From: Fistularia commersonii
Lineage: Eukaryota; Chordata; Actinopteri; Syngnathiformes; Fistulariidae
NCBI GenBank assembly: GCA_037954325.1
Contig: JBBMNZ010000001.1
Span: 2,132,765 to 2,196,764, forward strand
DNA length: 64,000 nt
Reading direction: 5' to 3'
Program-made: the position numbers and the translations under genes
The notes under the pieces: model-generated
The model's input: only the letters and a program-made list of their open reading frames with translations
The model's database searches: none
What the model was told of the DNA's origin: nothing
Part shown: piece after piece, positions 1 through 10,404 of the stretch
How the letters are laid out: every line of letters starts with the position of its first letter
How positions within the stretch are numbered: position 1 is the stretch's first letter

Positions 1-770
1 GACGCTCAGCTGTCAATCATCCAACCCTTCGCATCTACAGACAGATCTTCGAGGAACCCGCTGGACTCATTCTGGGCCGCAGGAAGATGGAAGGAACCCA
101 CGGAGAACATGCCTTGTTCTGAACATCTCCAGAACCAGGAGCCGCCCAGGATCAGGAGAACCTGGATCCTCCTGAGACCTCCTGAGGAGACCCTGAGGCT
201 CCACACGGAGGAGGCAGAACATCCAGCTAAGAAGGTCAGAACCTCCGGCCCGGTTCGGACCGGGGGGGGGGGGGTTCGAAGCCCAGAAGGATCCGGTTTC
301 TCCGTCCAAAGAACCCAAAAGGTCCACTTCCTGTTTGAACCCCGGCGTCGGCCAATCAGAAACCAGATCCCAAAAACTATCCTATAATTTCCCGGATTAT
401 TTGACCTTCAGCCCGGATTGAAGAGAAGCTTCAAACAAACAAACAAACAAACAAACAGGCGTGGTTCCGGTTCCGGTCCCGGTTCTCTGCGTCAGACGTC
501 CCAACCGCTCCGTATCTCGGTCACGTGACGTCATAACCCGCAATTTAACGTCTGGACATTGTTTTTTTTTTTCTGTTTGTTTTTTTTTTTTTCTCCACGC
601 AATCATCGAACGCCTCCGTTAAATCCGCTCACGTTATAATCAGATTAATCCGCTTCTTCTCTTTCTTTTTTTAATCCGATCACTGCGTTCGCGGAACCGG
701 ATTCCGTTCGATCGATTATCGATTAAAAACACGAGGGATCGGCTCGGCGGCCCGGTTCCGATCTCGAAAT
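1..770. other. Unassigned left edge with CpG-rich promoter-like segment
   Basis: No gene can be assigned here. Short frames are open on both strands over 1-380, but none resembles a family I know, so this could be the end of a gene lying to the left or non-coding DNA. From about 440 to 750 the sequence is CpG-rich. At 521-533 a CACGTG E-box overlaps a TGACGTCA cyclic-AMP response element, an arrangement typical of a promoter. An AAAC tetranucleotide run lies near 433-456 and two poly-T runs near 561-591. Promoter function is an inference. Confidence 0.3.
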
Positions 771-806
771 CAACGCGGCTCTTTGTCTGCGACGCTTCTT
801 CTCCTC

Positions 807-840
807 ATCCATCCATCCATCCATCCATCCATCCATCCAC
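807..840. repeat. (CCAT)n microsatellite
   Basis: Tandem CCAT units. A related GGAT/GGAG-rich stretch follows at about 1000-1027. Frames through it are low complexity and not genes. Confidence 0.8.
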
Positions 841-1050
841 CCACCCCATCCCGCAAAAACCCCGCAAGAACGACGAACCGGACGGAAGGTTCTGGATTCA
901 GACCTGCGGGGGGGGGATGCGGGATCTTCTCGGTTCTGGATCGTCCTCCTGCGGACCTGCGACGGAGAGGAGAGGAGAGGATGCTTGGTGGAGATGAAGA
1001 GATGGAGGGATGGAGGGATGGAGGGATGGGCGCCACCCAGCGGCCTTCAC

Positions 1051-1056
1051 AATAAA
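1051..1056 (+). terminator. Candidate poly(A) signal, plus strand
   Basis: AATAAA on the plus strand follows an unassigned stretch. On the minus strand another AATAAA lies at 1098-1103. The two face each other 42 bp apart, as expected where two transcripts converge. The minus one could serve reep6, but that would require a 3' UTR of about 2 kb. Confidence 0.35.
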
Positions 1057-1097
1057 AGCTCCTCGTCGATAAAACAAAAGACGGCGCTCTTCAGGGT

Positions 1098-1103
1098 TTT
1101 ATT
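1098..1103 (-). terminator. Candidate poly(A) signal, minus strand
   Basis: AATAAA on the minus strand, 2 kb downstream of the last reep6 exon. It is a possible end of the reep6 transcript, but nearer weak signals cannot be excluded. Confidence 0.3.
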
Positions 1104-1699
1104 GCTGCGACACTGGAACCGGAAGTCCCGGGGGGGGGGGGACCGGAAGTCATAGGAACGACTTTCAACACTTCCTGTGCGCAGCCGTTTGTGATGTTTA
1201 GTGCAGAATCCCCCCAAAAAGTGGTCACTTCATGATGGTTTCATCATCTCATGAATCCCGGACACAGAAAATGGAATTGTAATTTTAATACTGTAATTAT
1301 CAGTTAATAACACTCTGACCTCCGACGACCCCGTCTGATCCACAGAGGTTTTTCCAAATCAGGAGCATTTCCAACTGTCGGGGATCAATAAAGTATTCTG
1401 ATTCTGAGGAGGAACGGACAGGAAATGATCTGGAAAAACCAGCTAAATCATCTCTAGACACACCGGAAAACATGGAAAACTGAAGCCACGCGCGGCAAAA
1501 TAACAAATAAAAAGCTGAAAAATATGAAATCCCGCTAAAAAGAAAAACAAGCAAGAAAAAATGACAACAAAAAAAAGAAGAAATTGAACCTTACAAGGAG
1601 AAAATAAAGGAATACAAGTAACGAGGGAGATAAAATGGGGAAACAGCGCCCTCTAGTGGGGAAATGAGGGAACAGCAAGGATCTTCTGATGGTCTGCTC

Positions 1700-1970
1700 T
1701 GAACCAGCTCCTCTTCCAGGGCCTCCTCCTCCTTCCACACCTTCTCCTCCATCTTCTCCTCCTTCCACACCTTCTCCTCCATCTCCTCCTCCTTCCACAC
1801 CTTCTCCTCCATCTCCTCCTCCTTCCACATCTTCTCCCCCATCATCTCCTTCCGCACCTTCTCCTCCATCTCCTCCTCCTTCCACATCTTCTCCTCCACC
1901 TTCTCCACCTCCAGCTTCTCCAGCGTCTCCACCTCCTCCTCCATCAGCTCGTCCTCCTCCGTCCACACAC
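1700..1970. repeat. 30-bp CT-rich minisatellite
   Basis: Pyrimidine-rich units with CCTTCCACAC recurring at 1731, 1761 and 1791 and a variant at 1821, giving a 30-bp period. The length is divisible by three, so long proline/serine-rich (plus) and glutamate-rich (minus) frames are open. No start context, splice sites or family match supports a protein. Confidence 0.75.
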
Positions 1971-2509
1971 TGAAAAATGATGGTTATTGGAATCAATATC
2001 CGTTGTTCGTCGATACGCGATCGATCGGCGGTTTATCTCTGAACTGAAACCTTGGAGCAGTTCAAGTCCTCATAGCGCCCCCTGGTGGTCGGAGGGGGAA
2101 CTTCAAATTGAACACTTCACAGCTAACTGGCTAATTTACTAACCAGCTGACTACCAGACTAGCTAGCTAGCTAGTTAGTTGGTGGTCGACGGCTGACTCA
2201 CCTGCTCTGGTTAACCCAGGAAAGGCTGGAACAGACGGAGGCGGATCAGAACCGGGACTTTATTTTCCACAATCATTGATCGATGATGCAAGTGATCGAT
2301 CACCCGGATGAACGCTATCAAATATTAACTATACTCTGATTAAAATAAACTAATTATGAATTTAACTGAAATTGGATGTATAATTTTCCAAAAAGAGAGA
2401 GGAATTTTGCAAAAATACTGGTTATTACATGCAGTATCCCAGATAACTACTGCACTACGGCAAGGACCCTTATCAGGACACTTTCACAGCTCATTCAATT
2501 AATTTATAG

Positions 2510-3060
2510 TTATTGTTACAGTTATCAGACATTATTAATGTTATTACATGGTTATTACTGTTATTACACGTAATTACTGTTATTACATGTTTACTACTGT
2601 TATTACACGGTTATGACTGTCATGACACATTATTACTGTTATTATGCGTCATTACTGTTATTACACATCAATACTGTTATTATATGTTTTTACCATTATT
2701 ACATGGTTATTACTGTTGTTACATGGTTATTACTGTTATTACACCTTATTACTGTTATTACACATTATTACAGTTTTTAACCTATTACTGTTATTACATG
2801 GTTATTACATGTTATTACTGTATTTACACCTGTATTTACGCGTTATTACTGTTATTACACGTTGTTACCGTTATTATATGTTATTACTGTTATTACATGG
2901 TTATTACTGTTATTATACCTCCTTAGTGTTATTTCACAATTTTACCGGTGTTACACGTTAGTACTGTTGTTACACGTTATTACTGTCATTTCATGCTTAT
3001 AACTGTTATAATAAGTTATTACTGTTATCACAATGTTACTAATCTCTTGTCACCGTTGCG
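2510..3060. repeat. Degenerate TTATTAC/TGTTATTACA array
   Basis: About 550 bp of imperfect 10-20 bp units based on GTTATTACTGTTATTACA. It ends just beyond the last reep6 coding exon. Similar sequence in the opposite orientation fills the last tetraspanin intron (7,980-8,990), and short pieces occur near 3,800-3,880, 6,340-6,390 and 6,670-6,730. Confidence 0.8.
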
Positions 3061-3076
3061 CTAATCAATTTATTGA

Positions 3077-4970
3077 CTATTTATTGCAATCCTGCTCTCT
3101 CCGTCGGTGACGGAAACGAGCGAGGAGGAGAAAGCGGCGGATGGAGGGCGGAGGCGAGGGTCGGCTCACCGCTCCGTCCGAGGTCCCGGCGTCGGCGGGC
3201 GTTTGGGACGTAGAAGCCGAGGAGCCGGTCAGCGGTTTGGGCTCCGACGGCGGCGCCGGAGACACCAGAGCCTTGTTCTTCACCAGCGTGGACAGAACTG
3301 CAGGAGCAGGAGGAACATCTTCAGCGACACGCCGTGGAAAGCTAACGCTCCGCGGTGAACATCTCCCACCTTCTCTGGTCAGGTTCTCGGCGGCGCTCAT
3401 GGCCTTCCCGCTCAGATCGCTGACCATGTGATCCACCGCCGCCTCGTGGCGAAGGAAAGCCGGCCGGACCAGCCGGCTGTAGATCACCTGCGAGCCGTTC
3501 CACGCCACCGGCGCCATGCACCACAACAGGAAGAGGCACTGCGGGACGCCGCCTCACCGTGAGTCGAATGTTCCTCTGCATGTGTGTGTGTGTGTGTGTG
3601 TGTGTGTGGGGGGGGGGGGGGGTACCTTGAAGGCGTAGTAGAAGGGGAACCAGTAGAGGAAGATGTCGGAGAAGAACTCGCCCAGACTGAAGACGCCGTA
3701 AACCACCCAGTAGGTCAACCACTTGGTGTCGTCCTCCTTGCTGGGACTTTCGATCGCCTTGATTCTTCCGGGACGAAGAAAGGACGCCAAACATTGTCAT
3801 GCAACTACTGTTTATTACAATGTAATAAGCACCAACATGCTTATTACATAGTAACAGGCGGTAATTACTATGTAATAAGCGCCCGTTAGCGCTTATTCAT
3901 GTGTTACTACAAGAGTGACCTGAAGATGACTTATAAATCGGTTAACATGCGATTATTTTGATCGGGCAACACTCACGAGTAGTAGGCGGGATAAACAAAG
4001 CCAATCAGGTTGCAGACCAGGGATGCTCCGTAACCGTAGACCAGGTAGAGTCCGGTCAGGGTGATGGTGCCTGGACACACACACACACACACACACATTT
4101 TATCTTTTTGCAATTTAAAAACAATCCCGATGCAGCATTTTAGTATGAGTGGACCTTCAGTTATGCATTACTAACACATTAAAAGCTTTAATATACATAA
4201 AAAGCAATGGTTGATGCCGATCAAGCAAGAATTTGCTAAAATAGTACTTTGAGACTTATTTTTATATTTTATATGTTTTTCAATATTATTTTTTCATTTT
4301 TGAATTATTTTCTTCTATCTTTCTGACCTCAAAAATAATAATAGAAATTAATAATGATAATAAATGAGAGAAAATCTTGTTGAAATAATGTCACAAAAAT
4401 ATATAAAATCTAGATTGTGATGATTTATTTCAAAAAAAAATTGAAAAATAAAAATGAGAAATTTACAAAAGTTTAAAAGCTGAAATATCCTGAAAGTGAT
4501 TAAATAAATCATAAAACATATTTTTTTACATGTTTGTTTGTATTATTGATGACCTTCAAGTGTTGAAATCCATCGGTTTTACCGGCATGTTTTAGAAAAC
4601 CTATTATTATTGTTATTATCCAGTTCTCTTTTATCAAGAGTCCTTGATTTTGAAGAAAAGCTGTTTGTAAATAAATTGTATTATTAGTGTTAGCCTATGG
4701 AAGCATAACCATGCGCTAGCATAATGCTAACTGTAAGCTTTCTCAAAAAGAAGCCTGTTTTTCGAAGCCTGAAGATCGAGGTGACCTCTGGCCTAAGGGG
4801 TCAAAGGTCACCGGCTGAGAGGACCAGTGCAAACATTTTTAATTTTACTAACACAGAAAAAGACAAAGGAAAATAAGAGGGGAAAAAAAAACGGCGGGAA
4901 CAAACTTGAAAACCGAGCTACACCCCGTGGCGCTCCGTCCACCGAAGCAGAGGCGGGAGGGGCCGTGCGC

Positions 4971-5013
<43 letters not shown>

Positions 5014-5949
5014 GGGTTACCATGGCGGCGGACCCGATGGCCGCCGCCGCCATGTGACGAGTCATCCCGGCGCTACGAGGACGAAGAGGACGAGCTGGAG
5101 GTGCCGTCGGGGGACGGCGACGGGGACAAGGACAGCGAGAGGGACAGCGAGAGGGACGGGGAGATGGAGGGGGACGGCGAGCCGGACGGGGGGGACGAGG
5201 ACGCCGAGCCGGTCGGCGGCGCCCGGCCGTCCAGGGGCGGCGGGGTTGGCGGCGAAGAGGACGAGGCGGTCGAGGAGACGGACGACGTTTGGAGGGGGAG
5301 GCGGACCTGCGCGGAGGGAAGGGACAGGAATGGCGCCGCGCCGGGCGGCGGCGGCGCCCCGGGACCCCCTTGGGAGCAGTGCACGCAGTGGACGCAGTGG
5401 ATGCAGCATCCGGGTCCGACGCTCGCCGTGATGGCGGGGAGCGCCGGGCCGGAGGCCGCCATCGTGGCGGGGGTGACGTGGCTGGGGGGCGGAGTCAAGA
5501 TGGAACGCTTCTTCATTTTCACGCGGGGACGCCGCGCTGGGGCGGCGGGTCCCTCTTATAGCCTCTGACCAGTAGGGGGCGCCGACGAGTTCACGGCGAG
5601 GCTGTGATGGACTCTCAGGCGGCGGCGGCCAAGTGGGCGGGGCTTCTGTGTGACCTCACGCCGACCGTCAGAAAACAAAACAGCCCCCTCGCCGTCGCCG
5701 GGTGACGTCACATCACCGGCGCTCCACCACGCCTCCACGCCGCATCGCCCTCCCCTTTTACAACGTACTTCCTGTTGTGACATCACAGCTTCCTGTCCGC
5801 TGTGTGTGTCGCCGCCCAGGGGTCACAAACCCGACACACACACACACACATTTTCATGCCTTCACACAGGAAGCGATTACATATTTGTCTGCAGTGTGTT
5901 TGGGTGCAGCCATGAAGAGCAGGAGGGGCGGAGCCTTTGAGCCAATTAC

Positions 5950-6002
<53 letters not shown>

Positions 6003-6195
6003 CGGTGGATTAACTGAATCCCCTTCAGTTTCCACTGACACACAACACCACTCAGCAGGTACCGGCCGCCAGGATCTTCTTCTTCACGCCGGTCTTCTCC
6101 TCCACCTTCCCCAGAAGGTCCGTCACCATGTTCTTCTCGCCGAGGAAGCGGTCGGCGCGTTCCTTCAGCGACGACAGGATGTCCAGCAGCCCCAT
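3077..6195 (-). CDS. reep6: Receptor expression-enhancing protein 6 (REEP6)
   Basis: ER-membrane hairpin protein of the REEP5/6 (DP1/Yop1) family, which shapes tubular ER and supports trafficking; in mammals REEP6 matters in rod photoreceptors. Coding exons on the minus strand are 6195-6063 (start codon), 4070-3977, 3764-3626, 3538-3370 and 3297 downward; all joins are in phase. Read to the stop at 3077 this gives about 251 residues. A strong donor at 3170/3169 leaves room for another last exon. Seen: an N-terminal amphipathic region, the GYGASLVCNLIGFVYPAYYS hairpin, the block IKAIESPSKEDDTKWLTYW, and a second hairpin EFFSDIFLYWFPFYY. The tail MAPVAWNG...VRPAFLRH resembles REEP6 more than REEP5. 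The gene is head to head with the tetraspanin. Family identity is secure; the 6-versus-5 choice is likely; the C-terminal end is uncertain. Confidence 0.9.
3574..3610. repeat. (TG)n microsatellite next to reep6 exon 3
   Basis: A TG run followed by a G run, ending about 15 bp from the reep6 exon 3 donor, in intron 3. Confidence 0.85.
4140..4800. other. AT-rich reep6 intron 1 segment
   Basis: AT-rich intronic sequence upstream of reep6 exon 2. I see no exon, RNA gene or recognisable mobile element in it. Confidence 0.5.
4970..5012. repeat. (GT)n microsatellite
   Basis: About 20 GT units inside reep6 intron 1, directly beside the CpG-rich block that follows. Confidence 0.9.
5013..5720. promoter_or_regulatory. 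CpG-rich block within reep6 intron 1
   Basis: Very GC- and CpG-rich, with GGACAGCGAGAGGGACAGCG-type short repeats and CRE-like TGACGTCA at about 5,702. Open frames exist on both strands (plus 4906-5568, minus 5073-5522), but they are acidic/proline-rich low complexity and match no family I know. A minus-strand ATG-rich stretch at about 5,018-5,060 ends at a possible donor, but its phase does not fit reep6 exon 2. It could be an alternative promoter or 5' exon for reep6; this is inference. Confidence 0.3.
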
Positions 6196-6544
6196 GTCTC
6201 CGGTCTGGTCCTCCGGTCTGGACCGTCGCTCCGTGTGAGGCGGTTAATCCCTCGCCGGTTCCACCTGCCGCCGTGGGAGGGGCGTCGATGCGTGCGACAG
6301 CGCCCTCTAGTGGCCATGTCGTGTAATTGCACGCAAGAAGGGTGAATACCTTATTACTGTGTAATAAACTTGTAACAACAGTGATTATTACGCATGTGAG
6401 GCTCAAACCGGGCCATTTTTTCACCTGACAGAATGCAGGCGGGGGCGGGTATAACCTCCGGGCAGGGGGCGGAGCTAGCGGTCAGGTATGCGGGGCGCAG
6501 GCCGCCACAAGCCTCCCTGCAGACACACCTGGAGCTCGGAGGAC
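6196..6544. promoter_or_regulatory. Divergent reep6 / tetraspanin promoter interval
   Basis: Only 349 bp separate the reep6 start codon (minus, 6195) from the tetraspanin start codon (plus, 6545), so the two genes very likely share a bidirectional promoter unless non-coding first exons lie elsewhere. I see no convincing TATA box. A short TTATTAC-type element lies at about 6,340-6,390. Confidence 0.5.
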
Positions 6545-6739
6545 ATGAGAGGATACCGGGGCGTCAAATACTCCTTATTCTTCTTCTGCTATATTTTCTG
6601 GGTGAGTTTTCACCCGGCGTTTGCGGCGGCATGGTCTCAGGTCACGTGACCCGCGGTCGACTTCACTTTATGACGGAATTACATTATTAGGTGTTATTAC
6701 ATAGTAATTACATCTCAAATTAGTAGTAATTATATAATG

Positions 6740-6772
<33 letters not shown>

Positions 6773-7320
6773 AAAATTGTATCAATTGCAGTCGTGTGTT
6801 TGGATAAAGTTCATTCATGTTTTATGGTCGACCTGTTCCGTCCCCCTCAGGTCCTGAGCGCCGTCCTCATCGCCGTGGGAACCTACGCCAAGGTGGCCAA
6901 GGAGAAAGGTCTAGAAGGTTCCTGGCGGTGGTGGTTCTGAGGGCTGGAGGGTTCCTGAGGGTCTTAGAACCCAAGGAGAACCCTGGAACACGGCTTTCCG
7001 CCTTAACCTCCTTCTTTGTGTTCCCATGGTAACGGCGGCGGCGTAGATGTTGTGGACACGCTGACGCTGGATCCGGCCCTGCTGGTGATCCTGGTGGGCG
7101 CGGCCATGTTTCTCATCACGTTCCTGGGCTGCCTGGGCTCGCTGCGGAACGCCACCTGCCTGCTGAAGATGGTAACACGCCGCCGCCGCCGCCGCCGCCA
7201 CTGCTCACCGCCATCTTTGATTGTCCTGTTCTCCACAGTTCCTGGGGATCCTGGTCACCATCCTGCTGCTGCAGGTGGCCGCCGCCATATTGGGATATCT
7301 CTTCACCGACCTGGTAACCT

Positions 7321-7356
<36 letters not shown>

Positions 7357-9251
7357 CGTGTGCACAGCTGACCAGGTGATGATGGGTGACCAGGTGATGG
7401 AGAGGACGGAGCTGCTGATGATGAAGGCGGTGGTGCGATACCGGGAGGACCGCGACCTGGAGAACGCCATCGACTTCATCCAGAAGAAGGTGGGCGGCGG
7501 TGGGCGGGGCTCGGACCAATCAGGATCGAGCATGTGTGTGTGTGTGTGTGTGTGTTAGTTCCAGTGCTGCGGCGTGGACGGCTACCAGGACTGGTCTCAA
7601 AACGCCTACTTCCTGTGTGACGACAACAACCCCAGCCTGGAGGCGTGCGGCGTTCCTTTCTCCTGCTGCGCCCACCTGGAGAACCAGGTGACGTCACCGG
7701 CGGCGCCAGGTCGCCACGGCAACCTCCGTCCTCCGCTCGAAGCCGTTCCGCCGGGCTGAGGCCGCTGTCTCCGCAGACGGTGCTCAACACCATGTGCGGT
7801 TACGGGATGCAGCAGCTGGAGCGGCGCGTGGCCGGCGAGGACGTCTTCACGGTGGGCTGCTTGGAGAAGATCGTCTGGTGGGCCAGGAGGAACCTGCTGC
7901 TCGTGGCCGGGCTCACGGGGGGGCTGCTGCTCCTGGAGGTCCGTTCAACCCAAACCCGGATCCGTCCGGATCGGCGGATAATTGCAAAAACAATAATAAC
8001 ATTGTAATAACAATGTAATAACATGTATAATAGTGTAATAACAGTCATAATCACATATAATAGCATATAGTGAAAACAGTGTAATAACCGTTCATAGAAT
8101 AATATAGAAATTGTGTAATATATTATACGAAATAATATTGTAGAAACAGCGTAATAACTATACATAGTATTACATAGATATTGTGTAATATTTTATACTG
8201 TGAAATATAGTAGTAGCAATGTAATAACATGGATAATACTGTAATGATAGTCATAATCACATATGGTAGCAAACAGTAAAAACAGTGTAATAACTGTACA
8301 CTGTATAATGTAGAAATGGTGTCATATTTTATACGGTAGAATATAGTAAAAACAGTGTAATAACTACACATAGTATTATATAGAAATTGTGCAATATTTT
8401 ATACTGTGGAATATAGTAATGACAATATAATAAGATGTATCATACTATAATAACAGTCATAATCGCATATGGTATAATAGTGTAAAAACAATGTAATAAC
8501 TGTACATGATATAGAAATTGTGTAATATTTTCTACGGTACAATATAGTAATTACAGTGTAATAACTGTATATGGTAATATAGAAATAGCAGTGTAATAAT
8601 CATATAGTATGATATAGTAATGACAGCGTAATAATTCCATATTCTATATGATTTAGAAATAGCATGGTAATAACTTGTATAATATATAGTAATATTACAT
8701 AATATATAATATTTGTATTATATAGTATAGAACTAGTGTTATAATTGTATACAGTATTAACACTATAGAATTAACTGTACTAATCATATAGTATAATACA
8801 GCAATACCAGTGTAATAATATAGTATAATAAATAGCAGTGTCATTTCGCATATCGTATACTATAGTAATAACAGTGTAATAGCCATGCTTAGTAATAGTA
8901 TAGTAATTAAAGTGTAGTATTATATGTAGTATATTATTATTATTAAAAATATAGTAATAATAACAACCATATATAGCATATAAAAACAAGTATATAAATA
9001 GCATATAAAAACAAGAGTGACTCACTGTGGATTTGCGCTGGTGGAACCTTCTGGAGGCTTCCAGAATCCTCCCTGACCCGGCTGTGCTGGCGCCCCAGGT
9101 GTGCCTGATGGTCCTCGCCGCCGTCCAGATCGTCTGGATCAACAGCGTCCGGCGGAGGAGGAGGACGGAGGAGGAGCAGGAGGCTCGCAGCAGGTCGGAG
9201 AGGAAGGACAGCTACTGGCTGCCGGCGTTCGCCGACTTCGACCAGGAGTGA
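6545..9251 (+). CDS. Tetraspanin of the eight-cysteine (TspanC8) type
   Basis: Four-pass membrane protein of 284 residues. TspanC8 members bind ADAM10 and steer its exit from the ER and its substrate choice. Exons: 6545-6601, 6851-6908, 7047-7171, 7239-7313, 7394-7489, 7559-7687, 7777-7938 and 9099-9251; phases all agree. Seen: four hydrophobic segments, and a large extracellular loop with CCG, a second CC in PFSCC, NTMCGYG and a final GC, making eight cysteines. The tail is basic, then acidic. The loop resembles TSPAN15/TSPAN33/TSPAN10 (YQDWSQN, NTMCG), but I cannot choose the orthologue. Exon 5 has two possible acceptors 18 bp apart (7376 or 7394). The last intron is filled by an AT-rich repeat. 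AATAAA follows at 9347. Confidence 0.88.
7321..7354. repeat. (CA)n microsatellite after tetraspanin exon 4
   Basis: Starts about 8 bp inside the intron, just after the exon 4 donor. Confidence 0.9.
7980..8995. repeat. AT-rich GTAATAAC/ATAGTAATA degenerate array
   Basis: About 1 kb of imperfect repeats (CAGTGTAATAACTGTA, TATAGTAATAACA and similar) filling the last intron of the tetraspanin gene. It is the reverse complement type of the array at 2,510-3,060. Confidence 0.8.
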
Positions 9252-9346
9252 ACCCTCCAGCCGGGTCGGGCCGGGAGGCCGCCGGCTCCCGTCGGGTTCC
9301 TCGGAAAGGTGGAACTTGGACCCGGTTCCGCCCGCGCTGAATGTGC

Positions 9347-9352
9347 AATAAA
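9347..9352 (+). terminator. Poly(A) signal of the tetraspanin gene
   Basis: AATAAA, 96 bp after the tetraspanin stop codon; the natural end of that transcript. Confidence 0.75.
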
Positions 9353-9419
9353 GATTTATTGATCCGACAGCCTGCTGTGGTCAATCATGGGCAAGAACAT
9401 TCAAAGCACAGAAACAACA

Positions 9420-10400
9420 AGGTATTAGGACGATGGAAGAACTTGGAACCAAAGAGGAGCTTTGAACCAATGGAGAGCTCGGAAACATAGAAGAGTCTGA
9501 AAACCTAGGAAGAGCTTGGAACCAATGAAGAGTCTGGAAACAACAAAGAACTTAGAACCATGGAAGAGTTTGGAACCATGGAAGAACTTGGAGTCAATGA
9601 AGAACTTAGGACCATGGAAGAGTTTGGCACCATGGAAGAACTTGGAACCAATGAAGAGTTTGGAACCATGGAAGAACTTGGAGTCAATGAAGAACTTAGG
9701 GCCATAGAAGAGTTTGGAACCATGGAAGAACTTGGAACCAATGAAAATCTAAGAATCAATGAAGAGTTTGGACCCAATGAAGAGCTTAGAACCATAGAAG
9801 AGTTTGGAACCAACAAAGAACTTACAACCATGGAAGAGTTTGGAACCATGGAAGAACTTGGAGTCAATGAAGAACTTAGGACCATGGAAGAGTTTGGAAC
9901 CATGGAAGAACTTGGAACCAATGAAAATCTAAGAATCAATGAAGAGTTTGGACCCAATGAAGAGCTTAGAACCATAGAAGAGTTTGGAACCAACAAAGAA
10001 CCTGGAACCATGGAAGAGTTTGGAACCAACAAAGAACTTTCAACCATGGAAGAGTTTGGAACCGTGGAAGAACTTGGAGTCAATTAAGAACTTAGGACCA
10101 TGGAAGAGTTTGGAACCATGGAAGAACTTGGAGTCAATGAAGAACTTAGGACCATGGAAGAGTTTGGAACCATGGAAGAACTTGGAACCAATGAAAATCT
10201 AAGAACCAATGACGAGTTTGGACCCAATGAAGAGCTTAGAACCATAGAAGAGTTTGGAACCAACAAAGAACCTGGAACCATGGAAGAGTTTGGAACCAAC
10301 AAAGAACTTAGAACCATAGAAGAGTTTGGAACCGTGGAAGAACTTGGAACCAACAAAGAGCTAAGACCCATAGTAGAGGTTAGAACTAATGAAGAAGCCA
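9420..10400. repeat. 18-bp minisatellite with higher-order blocks
   Basis: About 50 imperfect units of the form TTGGAACCATGGAAGAAC, TTGGAGTCAATGAAGAAC or TTAGGACCATGGAAGAGT. The period is 18 bp, so frames stay open on both strands: plus 9560-10087 reads as repeats like GTMEEL; minus 9505-10083 as NSSMVPSS. A longer block (GAATCAATGAAGAGTTTGG and what follows) recurs near 9752, 9932 and 10202, at spacings of 180 and 270 bp. It sits just past the tetraspanin poly(A) signal. The repeat is certain; coding is unsupported. Confidence 0.92.
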
Positions 10401-10404
10401 TGCA

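Noticed and set aside
1535..1996. Glu-rich / Gly-rich minus-strand frames
   Set aside because: They fall on a 30-bp CT-rich minisatellite; no splice sites or family match.
2376..2961. Leucine/tyrosine-rich small frames
   Set aside because: They are translations of the TTATTAC array.
4906..5568. 220-codon acidic plus-strand frame
   Set aside because: It starts in a GT microsatellite, is low complexity and matches no known family; kept only as a CpG-rich block.
9420..10400. Possible CRISPR-like array
   Set aside because: Units are directly abutting and diverged with no unique spacers, and the DNA is eukaryotic.
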